From: Theocolax elegans
Lineage: Eukaryota > Arthropoda > Insecta > Hymenoptera > Cerocephalidae
Length of the DNA: 64,000 bases
Direction of reading: 5' to 3'
Assembly (NCBI GenBank): GCA_026168455.1
Contig: CM047425.1
Span: 110,537,800 to 110,601,799, forward strand
Shown: positions 25,201-34,501 of the stretch, piece by piece
How positions within the stretch are numbered: the stretch's first letter is position 1
Layout: each line of letters begins with the position of its first letter
Notes under the pieces: model-generated
Databases searched by the model: none
What the model was told of the DNA's origin: nothing
What the model saw: only the letters and a program-made list of their open reading frames with translations
Program-made: the position numbers and the translations under genes

Positions 25201-28200
25201 CACGTAGGTGCCTTCTATTTTCCATATTAATTAATTGAATCCAAAGAACTTGGATTATAAAACCAAATAATGTGAGTAAAAAGTCGAAAATAATGTATAA
25301 CGTATAACGAATAACGAATAACGTGCCCTCGGTATTTTTCCCGCAGTAAAAGTATACGAGTATACGTGTACAGACGAAGCGTGTAGTTTACCAAGAAGAG
25401 TCGGCAGACCGATAATCTGAAAGTGGATGGAAAGTGGGATAAATAAAAAGAAGGAAGAGCGTAATCGAAGCTGAGAGTGTGCTTCTTGCCGCTGTCTTTC
25501 TGGTTAATCTACACGGAGTCTCGGAGCAAGACAACTATCAAAGTTAAAAGATAACGCGTAATTACGCGTACGAGTAACGAGAGCGAGTATACGTACTTGA
25601 AGGGTGGTCTGCCCTGCTGCCGGCTGATCTGCTCGAAACACGCACTCAGATAGTTCACCCAAAGAGCCGAGGCCTCGTTGTCCTTACTCGAAATGAAGAT
25701 TACGTCGTCTTTCGTTGGAGCCGTCGCCTCCTCCGACGGCTTGGACGCGTACGACGCTGCCGCGTGTCGCGTGCCTGCAAACATTACCACATTATAAATC
25801 AACATTCACGCATCACTTTTATTTTGCTTTTTCACAAACGATTGATATTACATTTACGTATATATTTCTTATAATAACATCGGTTAAACTGCAATAATAC
25901 ACTCCACCAGACGGACGACGTAATATTTCGTCTAATTGATAGTACCGTGACAATTGATAAACAAAGCTCCCTCGGTCAATAAAACTGTCGGTAATCCGAG
26001 GATGGTACGATCGTCTCATTTAGGGCAAGACCGAGCTATGCGGGGTTCGTTCCTCAGGGATTCCGCACAATGGCCACACATAGGTATAATACAAACCCTA
26101 CGCCATTAGTGCAATTGCAGTGTAATTGCCGCTACCAATAAGGAAATATGTACATACCATTTTAATTACAATATATCTTAATCAAACGTGACCTAATATA
26201 CCCGAATATACCTATATAATAATATTAAGTACTTTTGATAGAGGTGTGTACCTATACGTAAAGGCGTGCGTGACGTTTAAATTCGATCTGATGAAAACGC
26301 AGAGGAACCGGCGGGAAAGGCGATTCAACGATTCAAAGAGAAATTTCCTTTATTTCTTTCTTTATTTTCATGTCCAATTGGTATTACCGATCACAATGGC
26401 CGAAGCAAGCGCATACGCCTCGTTAATCGTCGTTTACGCCTATATATACTTTTGTTAATCTTTGCTTATATATACTTGAAAAAAAGCTTGCGCAACTTGT
26501 ATGTGTGATAATACTTTAAAAATTTGCCATAGTTATGAATATTCCGATATTTCAACAATTGAATGAAAATAACACGTGCGTTAAACGATTAAACAATTAA
26601 TTAAGAATGACCTTTTATTTTCCTCGTGGCAGGTGTTTAAAAAAAATTGATCACTTCGTATACTGCATCTCGATATTTCGAATACAATAAACATAAAAAC
26701 AGTAAACCTTAATAACGTTACGATTAAACTTATATTTACGTAAAGATAAATAAATGTGAGTATACGTAGATAGCGTATTAGTAAGGAAGATAGCGCATAA
26801 ATTGATCTACGAGTAAATATTGACGACGATGCGATGAAGGAGAATCGGCATAGGGAGCTCGTACGACCACGACCCGCGTATGCGCACGCACACACGTGTG
26901 CATGCACCACTTTTTCTTCCCGTTCTTTATTTAATCTCGTTAAAACGTATACACGTTGGCGTTATCGCCTGGTGTGCCTGCCACTTTATATTCCGGAAAG
27001 TCAGATCGACCATCTTTCGCGAGATGCTCGCCCGTAATATATTATTGTATTTATCCGCGCGGTTCGCGCTCGCGTCTACGCGTACCAGGAAGAGATATCC
27101 GGGCGTTTCTCCCATTGATAAACTCCGCGGGTTATTAGGATACTATTTATCTGCAACTATTCGAATACTTATCCGACGATCGAACAATAATTCAGACGTT
27201 TCCTCACTCGCGGATTATCGGAAACTAACGATCGTTCAACTCTTCCTTTCACTGATTAACTTTTATACAATCCTACAATTATCAAGAGGAAGTTTGGTCC
27301 AAATTCCATAAATCTACCCTTTGCTATTTATTATTCTTATTTATCAATTATATATATACATATATTATTTTAATGACATCGGTATAATACAATTATATTT
27401 ATCTCAATTAAACAACTTATGAACATCGGACTATGAATATTTCCCTAAAGAAATCAACTCTTAACCAAGCACATTAAAATACTTTCAATCTATCAAGAGA
27501 TTAACAACAGTAAACTATATTTTAAATATTTCTAAATATGTTTATCATATATAATTATACAACGAAATCACGTATTAAAAAAACAATAAAAATCATCTAA
27601 CAGCTAATCTGGTCAATATTAAATTATTTATCGTCCATGCAGTTTGTTTAATGGAAGAGATGTTGATGTCCATCTTCAAAAACTAACATAATCTGCGTGT
27701 AATATACTTATGTCGATTATACTATATATATATTATATTATATATATACGAAATAAAGTAATATAAATAAAAGTAACAAGCCTGTGTTACAATTGAAAAA
27801 AAACTATTCAATATTAACAATTAATAATTTTTTTCATGACAATTGAAAACATATTTTAATTTTTAAACTAATTATATTATTATCAAGTTTTAAATATTAT
27901 GACAATAATAATTTAGTAACTTTTAAATATATGATTTTATTCCACTTGAGTGGAATAGACTCTGTGTAAAATTGTTATAAAAAAATTATTCTTACCAAAT
28001 TATTTAAAGTAATTGAAAAATTGTGTAAATACTAGCTAAATAATTTTTTTAATTAAACATTAAGATTTTTTTGTCAATCCTGTTTTGTTGTTACTGTTAA
28101 AATTTCAGCCTATTCAATGAAGTAGTTTCTAACATTTCCTGCGGTAAGCACATTATAGAAAAAAATCAGAGTGCGGAGACTCATAATTAATTAAAATAGT

Positions 28201-29829
28201 TATGTAATAAATAAATTGGTCAAAAAATTTAAAGTAAAAGTTAATAGTAATATAATTTGTTTAAAAAATTGGAAAATGTTTATAATCACTATGAAACAAA
28301 TTATTAATTGTTAATATTGAATAGTTCTTTATCAATTTTAATTCAAGCTTGTTCCCTTAACAACATCGCAACCTTTGTGCAAAATAAATTAATTTTCTTA
28401 CTCTTGAATTTTGATGAATTATAGATTGATGTGCCAGTGCAAAAATTAAGAAGACGCCGAACCAACATGCTTACCGACATCTAGATTTAAATTTTAGTTA
28501 AAGAATTATTAATTTTTTAAAATTTTATGAGTTATAATCGCTAGCTTTTAAGCGGTAAGTATGTCGTTATGGCGCCCTCTTAGGGAGTACAACACCTTTA
28601 AACATGGAGTTGTAAATGGTATATTAAATAATTCTAATTAAGATAGAAAAAAGTTACATTATTTATATATTAAAATTAATAAAAATTAATTAAGAAAATC
28701 CTTGAATATCCTTAAATCTCTGAGCTGATTTGATCGATCGGCTTTTTTGAAATCTTATGGTAAGTGAATTTTGAGTTCCCTACTGCAAGTAAGCATTATA
28801 TAGGTAAATATATCTACTAACTGTAGATAAAATTTAGTTTACACATGCCTTAATTAAAACTTTTTTTATAATAAAATTTATAATTGTATATTTAAAGGTC
28901 TTGTAATATTATGCACATTTTTTGATGAAAAATTGTAAGTAATAATGGTAGACATAAGTATATATAAAGAACGATGTTAGTTTATTAATCATTGTAAATA
29001 AAAAGGTATAGACTGATGAGGATGGAGGACATCCATCGAATAGTCGCCAATTAAATAATTACTTGGTTTGTTCACCAAAAATCGATATTATAACATTCTA
29101 CTTTGAAAGAAATAGTAATGTTCATTATAAAATTATATTATTCTTGTAGAAAATTGTGTAGCTTAATAAATAGTTAAGTCGAAAAATATCAATGATGGTT
29201 TTCGAGAGCATAATCAAATAATATGTTTCTAGGACGTGAAAATAGTGAGCAACTTTAGAAAGATTATCTACAGGTATCGAAAAAAAAATAATGTCAAGAA
29301 AGAATGTCAAATTTTTAGGTTTGCGTTTCGTTAACATACAACCAAGGCACAACTCAATAGGCAGGGGGTTATAGGGAGTAGGGAATACGGGAGTGAAGGG
29401 GGGGGGGGCGGGAAGGAGGGAGGAAGGGGTAAGCTGAGATAAACGCGAGAAGTAATAAACGTATATATGTAAATCAATCGATCGTTAAGATTGCCTTATT
29501 CAATCTCGTTAATTTTCGGCCGAATGCCCGACCGATATAGCACATTTACTTTCCCCAACCGTACGTACGTAAGCGAACGCATTGCGATGCAAATAAAAGA
29601 TACATTTATGTGCACAGAGGCTCGTTTGAACGTACAATAAGCGCCTTATTTTGATTTCTCATTAGGACTTGCGGATGTGGTTAAATCGAGCGGTGATCGC
29701 AGCTACGAACAAATCATTGGAACATTTCTATTTCCGACTTGCAGTATTTCCACAAGTTTTGATTCGCGCGATCTTTGACGCACACTTTTATTTCGCTTAG
29801 ACAATTCTACAATAAGTATATCAGAGAGA

Positions 29830-29870
<41 letters not shown>

Positions 29871-31698
29871 TTTTAAGTGAATCGAGGTCAAACGGCAGAG
29901 GAGTACTCGTCTCGTTCTTGTGGATTAACGCATCTTTCGAGGAAATTATTGCGCTTGTTCGCATTTGTGCAAGTGGTTTGCGAGTACTTTTCCGAAATAC
30001 CAAAATTACTAAAAAACTCTAGGATGAGGCAAGGTCAAGGGTGCGATGATTTAAGACTGTCTTTAAATTTTATTGTGTTAAAATAATTATAGATATACAG
30101 TATCCGTATTATGTTTTTTCTCTAACTCTATAACTATCCTGCATAATAAATGCGGTTGTCGCATTAATTTGCATTAAGAGGCCGAAGAACGAAAAAAATT
30201 AAATTATACGATCGAGGATCGGTATAAGATAGACTCGGGACGAATTGATAACTATTTGGTTGCTCGAAGCCCATAATAATAATAATAATTATAATAATAA
30301 TAATAATAATAATAAAGAACATTTTGGAGCGTCGATCGAGTGAGATTGGTGCGCCCGGGCTCGAATCGCGTTCCTTCCGTTTAAGTACGTAACGCGTATA
30401 CGATACGTGAAGCGTGCGCGCCATCCATTTTCGGTATGCTTCCGGTCGAGCGCGCGCTCCTCGCCTAAACGATGCACGCATCCTGAAAGGAACTTTTCTT
30501 TGCTCCGGCCAATACTAATAGACCAAATTAATTATTTATTTTCCTCTTACGTGCAGTGTTCCTTTAGTTATTTATAGAATATACCACGATTTTTGCGACT
30601 GTACACTTTACTTGTAGGAACTTACTTTGTAGGAAAAACAATATTCTATTCAATTAAATAACAACAAGTATCCAAGTGTAATCGTGTTGTAATTGTTTTT
30701 ATGAAAGTTAAACTTAAATATAAGATTAATGTACTCTTTAAATTCTGAAGAGTGATTTTTTTACTCTTCAATAGAGTGACTAGTGCAATCACTCGTATTA
30801 GATTCATTTTGTTAGCAAATAACTCGCAAAAGAGTCAATATTGTGATTCATAACCAAAGAGTGATTTAAATGACTCATAGTAAAAGAGTGAAATCTTCTA
30901 ATAAGTGACTTTTGCACACTTGCACCAATTATTAATATTTGACTTTCAATAAATGGTTATAACAATCTATTTACAATTACTTTGCAGTATAGTAAACTTT
31001 ATGGAATCTTTCAAGATGATACCTGATTCTCAAGTATAGGTTAGATTGCTTATTATTGTACTTTATACAACTAATTAACGTATTACGGGTGTAACTAATA
31101 AGGACGATAAAAAAGTAAAATATATAAATGTGTTGATGGCGCAAGCGGTAACGTAGCCGACTTGGACGCGGAGGGTTCCATGTTCGAATCCCGACGTCCG
31201 GTGCAGATTTTTTTCATTATTTCACATATTCTATTTAAGTTCAAAAATATATATTTAATAACTTAAAATGTCTATAAATGTTAAACAAAATAGAAAAAAT
31301 AGAAATATGTGACCTGGCCAGCCGCTACATAATAAATTTTTCTTTATATGGATTTTTAATTGACACTAATCTTCTCACGAAGAGTGAATAAATCACTCTT
31401 ATAGTCAAAAATGATTTTTGTCACTTTTACGAAAAGTGATTTTTCACTCCAAGTCGACTGCTAAAATAGAGAGCTAGTTTTCTCTCTATATCCTTCGAAA
31501 TATTGTCAATTTGTCCTTGTGCGCGGACACTACATAAAAATGGAAATCGAGAGAAGAGTATGCATGCATATGCGTGGAAAGTTTAAAAGTTAAAAACTTA
31601 CGTGGAGAGTTTCCCGACAAATCCAAAAAGTCCGGTCTCTTGAACGGTCCGAGGGTGTTGCCACCGTTGCGACCTGCGGCTTCCTTACCACCCTCCAT
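15845..31698 (-). CDS. stumps: stumps/Dof adaptor, DBB-domain protein (14 coding exons)
   Basis: Exons: 31698-31602, 25774-25597, 25416-25392, 25015-24542, 23950-23648, 23463-23328, 23232-23042, 22936-22864, 21797-21453, 19921-19499, 19398-19291, 19202-19108, 17604-17313, 16281-15845. All have GT/AG, phases are continuous, total 3177 nt, 1058 residues. Domain order is that of Dof/BCAP/BANK: TIR-like region (about 55-250, opening with DDVIFISSK), DBB domain (about 255-400, with FGFNSGDKEQLD and KNIPPHFNL), ankyrin repeats (about 405-468, NPTLLHFAARFG), coiled coil (about 680-732), then a disordered tail with Tyr motifs (YMHM near 601, YSVP near 530, YEIP near 832, YANV near 952, YTNV near 1011). 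In flies this adaptor binds FGF receptors (Heartless, Breathless) and passes the signal to Ras/MAPK through SH2 proteins; in vertebrates the relatives are PIK3AP1 and BANK1. The start follows the GC-rich island; the first intron is 5.8 kb. Confidence 0.93.
16650..17036. repeat. Small TIR element in a stumps intron
   Basis: Starts AAGGGGATGTCGGACTC and ends GGTTCCGACATCCTG, so the terminal 10-12 bases are inverted (GGATGTCGG / CCGACATCC). The interior is AT-rich and noncoding. Confidence 0.55.
17313..17604 (-). CDS. stumps: stumps exon 13 with YEIP and His-Gln tandem
   Basis: Acceptor ACAACAG at 17605 and donor TCATT|GTAAGC. It encodes SYEIPPAPKPF, then a run of alternating His-Gln made by a (CACCAG)n-like DNA repeat at about 17471-17507, then KEYYIAFPP. 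A second AG six bases into the exon (TTGCAG) could give a two-residue shorter isoform. The His-Gln run is likely length-polymorphic. Confidence 0.88.
17901..18837. mobile_element. TIR element with tRNA-like core, in a stumps intron
   Basis: Left end CACTGAGAGAAGTGTTG and right end ATTTTTCTCAGTG form imperfect inverted repeats of about 40 bp, with AAAAATTACTAAA shared by both. Its interior carries a minus-strand tRNA-like sequence at 18236-18163. It lies between stumps exons 12 and 13. Confidence 0.6.
18163..18236 (-). pseudogene. tRNA-like sequence (pol III A and B boxes)
   Basis: The minus strand has TGGCGCAGTCGG (A-box-like) and GGTTCGAATCCC (B box) about 35 bases apart, in tRNA order. The T stem has mismatches and the acceptor arm does not pair, so I call it tRNA-derived, not a functional tRNA. 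Confidence 0.6.
19499..19921 (-). CDS. stumps: stumps exon 10, Ser-rich linker and coiled coil
   Basis: Acceptor TTGTAG at 19922, donor AAAG|GTATAA, 423 nt. A Ser/Thr-rich linker is followed by a charged helical run starting ELLEIITDFKNNVFTISEV, with heptad-like spacing through RQLSAMRDEYERIQKRIKEE, then TPFDRIRKLF and a Lys-rich end. Family members carry a coiled coil at this place. Confidence 0.9.
20470..21287. mobile_element. Dispersed TIR element in a stumps intron, copy 1
   Basis: The right end reads AATTGTTAATACTGAATAGTT then CCCGAGTCGTCCCCTTAA; the left contains its diverged inverse. Interior blocks (GTACTCTGATTTTTCC, TTAGCTAGTTTTTATAC) recur inverted at 27.79-28.35 kb. A hairpin near 20816-20910 (TGTTGTGGGAGATG / CATCTTCCACAATAG) appears inserted in this copy. 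Confidence 0.55.
21453..21797 (-). CDS. stumps: stumps exon 9, tyrosine/proline-rich segment with YMHM
   Basis: Acceptor TCGAATAG at 21798, donor GCAG|GTCCGC, 345 nt. The product is disordered and Pro-rich, with YQAP, YCRP, YSVP and YSTP, and ends with YMHM (about residue 601). YxxM is the consensus for SH2 domains of the PI3-kinase p85 subunit, and YxxP sites suit Crk/RasGAP-type SH2 domains. The overlapping frame 21814-21431 is open only by chance. Confidence 0.87.
23042..23232 (-). CDS. stumps: stumps exon 7, ankyrin repeats
   Basis: Acceptor AAAATAG at 23233 completes Gly, and donor CATG|GTACGT. It encodes two ankyrin-like units: NPTLLHFAARFGLEKLAWQLL and DLTPADLAEYAGHARLAHQL. The order DBB then ankyrin is diagnostic of the family. 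Confidence 0.9.
23328..23950 (-). CDS. stumps: stumps exons 5-6, DBB domain
   Basis: Two exons, 23950-23648 and 23463-23328, with donors CAG|GTGAAT and TCGG|GTGTGT. The first gives VIALLNEPLHPDDQV and the beta-rich Ig/TIG-like DBB core; the second gives TFGFNSGDKEQLDTW and QKNIPPHFNLF, the most recognisable signature of the Dof/BCAP/BANK family. In this family DBB supports self-association and, in flies, receptor coupling. Introns are short (about 185 and 95 bases). Confidence 0.92.
24542..25015 (-). CDS. stumps: stumps exon 4, TIR-like domain core
   Basis: Acceptor TTTTTCCAG at 25016, 158 codons in phase 0, donor AAACTG|GTGAGT. It encodes hydrophobic strands such as LQIVVICPVFLERV, a pattern found in Dof/BCAP/BANK TIR regions, then ERVLTMMLGVQDSHL and WRKFFVKDQDE, and the DBB approach segment FSVHPKKVKL. 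No catalytic Glu typical of NADase TIRs can be assigned, so an adaptor role is likely. Confidence 0.9.
25392..25416 (-). CDS. stumps: stumps 25-nt microexon
   Basis: This is inferred. Exon 2 ends with two codon bases and the exon at 25015 begins at a full codon, so a bridge of length 3n+1 is needed. Between them, minus-strand TTTCAG|A at 25417 and TTG|GTAAAC at 25391 bound 25 nt that complete Lys and add SVCRLFL-type residues without a stop. This gives PPFKLSVCRLFLDDLSR, which fits a TIR strand. Other bridges are possible. Confidence 0.6.
25597..25774 (-). CDS. stumps: stumps exon 2, start of the TIR-like domain
   Basis: Acceptor TTTGCAG at 25775 and donor TTCAA|GTACGT. It encodes DDVIFISSK (first strand of the TIR fold), then an amphipathic helix containing LWVNYLSACFEQISR and the loop QQGRPPFK. 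Dof/BCAP/BANK proteins begin their conserved part with the same strand and helix. The exon ends after two bases of a codon, so the next exon must supply one base; the exon at 25015 starts in phase 0, which reveals a missing microexon. Confidence 0.88.
25775..30748. other. stumps intron 1, distal part
   Basis: Mostly AT-rich. It includes a GC-richer CpG patch at about 26820-27130, the TIR element at 27790-28352, a G-run at 29399-29408, (GA)n at 29822-29869, and (AAT)n at 30273-30315. Open frames here have low complexity or no family signature; none supported. Confidence 0.5.
27790..28352. mobile_element. Dispersed TIR element in stumps intron 1, copy 2
   Basis: ACTATTCAATATTAACAATT at 27804 is repeated inverted near 28300. 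Interior blocks match copy 1 in the opposite orientation. Noncoding. Confidence 0.5.
30749..31450. mobile_element. TIR element with tRNA-like core, in stumps intron 1
   Basis: Ends are imperfect inverted repeats built of AGAGTGA / TCACTCT units (left AGAGTGATTTTTTTACTC, right AAAGTGATTTTTCACTCC). The interior holds a plus-strand tRNA-like sequence at 31133-31205. Architecture parallels 17901-18837. Confidence 0.55.
31133..31205 (+). pseudogene. tRNA-like sequence (pol III A and B boxes)
   Basis: TGGCGCAAGCGG followed by ATGTTCGAATCCC at tRNA-like spacing. The arms pair incompletely and no good acceptor stem is seen, so it looks like a tRNA relic or pol III promoter within a repeat. Confidence 0.55.
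31602..31698 (-). CDS. stumps: stumps first coding exon
   Basis: ATG at 31698-31696 in the context CGGGATGG, 32 codons (begins MEGGKEAAGRN), and donor CCAC|GTAAGT. It contributes one base, completed by GC of the exon at 25774 to give Arg. The protein section is Gly/Asn-rich followed by FKRPDFLDLSGNSP. No N-terminal signal peptide or TM is visible, which fits a cytoplasmic adaptor. A GC-rich, CpG-rich island surrounds the exon, as expected of a 5' gene end. Confidence 0.8.
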
Positions 31699-32160
31699 CC
31701 CGCGCACGCGAGACACCGCGTGAAATACAGAAAATCGAAATCCCAGATCGGCTAATTGACGATCGCGGGATGCATCACGGGGTTCGAAGGGACAAAGCAC
31801 CCAAGGGCCAAGGACCGATGAAAGGAACGAACTGAAGAAACAGCACCGGGAATACGCGAGGTGTAATGTAGCCTACGCGTCGCTTGGCTATACGAGTGCT
31901 CGGTGCCCGGCGACTATGGTATATCTACGGCTCGCAAAGCCAGCCAAGTGCAGCGGGGGAAAGACGAGAGTCCGAGCACGTCAAACCTCGCGTCAAACGC
32001 ACGCGATCGCGGCGATCTCCCACTCTATTGTTTCCGACTCGGATCGGTCGTGTGTGCTCGAACCGCGAATTGGTGCGGTTGACGCGGGCAATCAACTCGC
32101 GGGCCAAACTAACCATTGCCCTCCTTTCGACTCGCCCGTCTTGCCCGTCTTGCCCGTCTC
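31699..32160. promoter_or_regulatory. CpG-rich island at the stumps 5' end
   Basis: A GC-rich, CpG-rich block begins at the first coding exon and extends upstream to about 32160, then composition drops. This is the expected place for the 5' UTR and promoter. A TGCCCGTCTTGCCCG repeat sits near 32138-32155. Confidence 0.45.
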
Positions 32161-33107
32161 GGCCGACTCAACGAGATTTCTTCTTTCTTTACTTTTTCGA
32201 AAATAAGCATATGCGCTCCAGCATACTCCACCTCGTTATAAACTGGACTGTGGAGAACGGTCGATCCTCGTAGGATCTTGAGCGTCGATCCGCCATTCGA
32301 CTCACCGATTTTAGATCTACAGCTATCGCATACGTATGCCGGCGGCCGCGTACGCACTACGCACTCGAATTAATAACGTTTTACGTACCGAGACTCCACG
32401 ATTTCTCTTTTAATTGCATCCACTCTGGCGCTCTTCGTATACCAGTTGTTTTTTCACCGCTCATTTTACTTACTCGCTCTTCGTTTTCTCGTACACTCTT
32501 TCATATATCGATATTATCTTTCTTATTATTTTTTACACAAACTATAACACATTACTTATTACAATTCACTCTCCAGATATCATCGGTTAATATTTTTTGT
32601 TACACTGACAAAATTCTCGGAATCAAATATTTCCTTAAAACAGTTATAATATTAATAATTTTTAAACTAATAAACTAATAATTCTTTATGAGTATTCAAA
32701 GTAACAGATATATCGTATGCAATTGATCAACAATATATTTTTTAGTCCAGTGCGTAAATGCAATGACATTTATTAGAAATCCAAGTACAACGTTGAATCA
32801 AATGGAAAAATTTCGATTCATAAGTAAATACTGTCAGCTAATCAAGCTAATCAACTTTTACGTTTTCGCAAAGAGGATTCAAGCGCTCTTATCAAATAAT
32901 CTTGGGAACTTTCATTTGAAATATTAAAAGAATTAATGTGTCACAGCGACGTATTTGTAATTTGATCCAATGTCGTGCGTAGATTTTAACGCGCAACACG
33001 AGAAAATGTCTCTTTGTGTGAAACTGAGTCGCTGACTAATTGAAATACCATAAAATCGTTGGATGTATGCGCGTAAAAGCAACAAAAAATGTCCAACTGT
33101 AATTTAC

Positions 33108-33159
33108 CAAAGTATTCGGCGCTCTTCTTGGCGTAGCGATTTTCTTCCCGCATCCTCAT
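33108..33159 (-). CDS. Candidate alternative first exon of stumps
   Basis: The minus strand reads ATGAGGATGCGGG at 33159, continues MRMREENRYAKKSAEYF, and ends TTTG|GTAAAT. The ORF remains open far upstream but that part is low-complexity (Lys/Glu-rich, the antisense of a polypyrimidine tract). The exon ends with one base, the same phase as the canonical first exon, so splicing to 25774 would give a Gly followed by TRHAAASYAS. It lies upstream of the canonical first exon and inside a GC-rich island. Phase agreement alone has a one-in-three chance; a noncoding 5' exon is the main alternative. Confidence 0.35.
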
Positions 33160-33404
33160 TATTCGGTAGAGCGAATTCGTCGCGAGGTCGAAAAAGTCGA
33201 AGGTCTGCCTGGTCAGAGGGACTCCATCGCGAAATCCGGCGTGATTCACCGCACTCACTAACGCGCGCGCGACTTTCGGTATAATATAAGTAGTGCTTCG
33301 AGGAGAGCGCAGTTTGCGCGTCTGGCGCTTCGTCCGATCGTCTACAGTCTCGCCGGCTTTCGAATCGACGCATGCGCCTTTCCCGCTCTCTCGAGCGTGT
33401 CCCA

Positions 33405-33545
33405 CCACGTTTCTCTTTTCTCCTCTCTTATTTTCAACTCTTACTCTTCTTCTTTTTATTCTTCTTTTCCTTTTCTCTTTCTCTTTCTCTTTCTCTTTCC
33501 CTTTCCCTTTCCCTTTCTCTTTCCTCTTCTTCTTGTCCATTTTTC
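33405..33545. repeat. Polypyrimidine tract
   Basis: Almost pure C/T on the plus strand, with (TCTTTC)n and (CCCTTT)n blocks. Antisense translation gives a misleading Lys/Glu-rich ORF. Confidence 0.85.
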
Positions 33546-34319
33546 TTTAGACTGCGCGAGCGCTGTTTAGGTGCAGTATAGGATAGGATAGCGTTACACT
33601 CGGCAAAGATTTCGCTTTCCTTATCTTCACCCGACTATTATCTCAATAAATATCTTTTAGTTATTGCCAGCAACGATTTCGAAAATTTCTGGGCAAGTGT
33701 GTATTTAGCTCGCAGACGGTCGAGTATACGTATACCCGCGTACACGTATGTACGTTACATAATTATGAATTTTCATTCGATACAGATTCATTAATCAGTC
33801 ACATTTTATCTCGTTTATGTTTTTCAACTTTTTTCTACAATTTTTTTGGCACCATACGTTAAATATACGAAATATCTTTGTAATTAAATCTGATTGAAAT
33901 TATAATCTAGAAAGAAATCTAGAAAGTTTTGATACCTCCACATATATTGCAATTTATTTGTATTAAATAAAATTAAAATAATATTTAATAAATAGATCAA
34001 TATAATTTTCTGAATGTTAAAGGCAACAGCATGTATCGTCATTCTTAGAGATGAGACGAAACAAGCACTAGGCAGAATATATTCATTTGGTAAAAAATAA
34101 TATTTTTGTACAAATCTTCGTATCGACAGAGGAAAATTCTGAGTGATTGTTTATTCAATATCTGGAATTATTCAACTGTACGGTGAATAGCGCGAATAAA
34201 CAAATATGACGTTATAAAAAAACATATGTACGATACACGCGGAAACGGAAACGCATGTCTATACGTACAAGTAAAGAAAACAATGAAAAAGCGACGGTAG
34301 CTGAGAACGAAGCGCCCGT

Positions 34320-34501
34320 TTAAGGCACTTGATGAAGATTACGAGCAACAAACAATTCCAAGCTACGTTCTCTTCGAGCTTGGTTCTCTCGACGAACCAA
34401 CCAAAAAAAGCTCGTGTAAACGCTTTTTAGATAACACCGACGATCGCCCGTACTACTCGGAACCCGATTATTTTCGGACGTTTCTGGGCCAGCCATTTTT
34501 T
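34320..34501 (-). CDS. Gene A terminal exon
   Basis: Acceptor ATATTCGTAG at 34502 and TAA at 34322-34320. Two bases complete Glu, then KMAGPETSENNRV, YLKSVYTSFFWLVRRENQ and NLHQVP. The phase matches the exon ending at 36888. It could instead be a separate short gene starting at its own ATG (34496). Confidence 0.6.

Larger units (their letters stand above)
32161..34319. other. Intergenic between Gene A and stumps
   Basis: AT-rich except for the GC-rich block at about 33100-33420 with the candidate exon at 33108-33159. No other coding exon was found. Confidence 0.45.

Noticed and set aside
26880..27311. 143-codon plus-strand ORF
   Set aside because: GC-richer intron patch; no splice or domain support.
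32986..33540. 184-codon minus ORF
   Set aside because: Its N-terminal part is the antisense of a polypyrimidine tract and only the last part near 33108-33159 is plausible as an exon.
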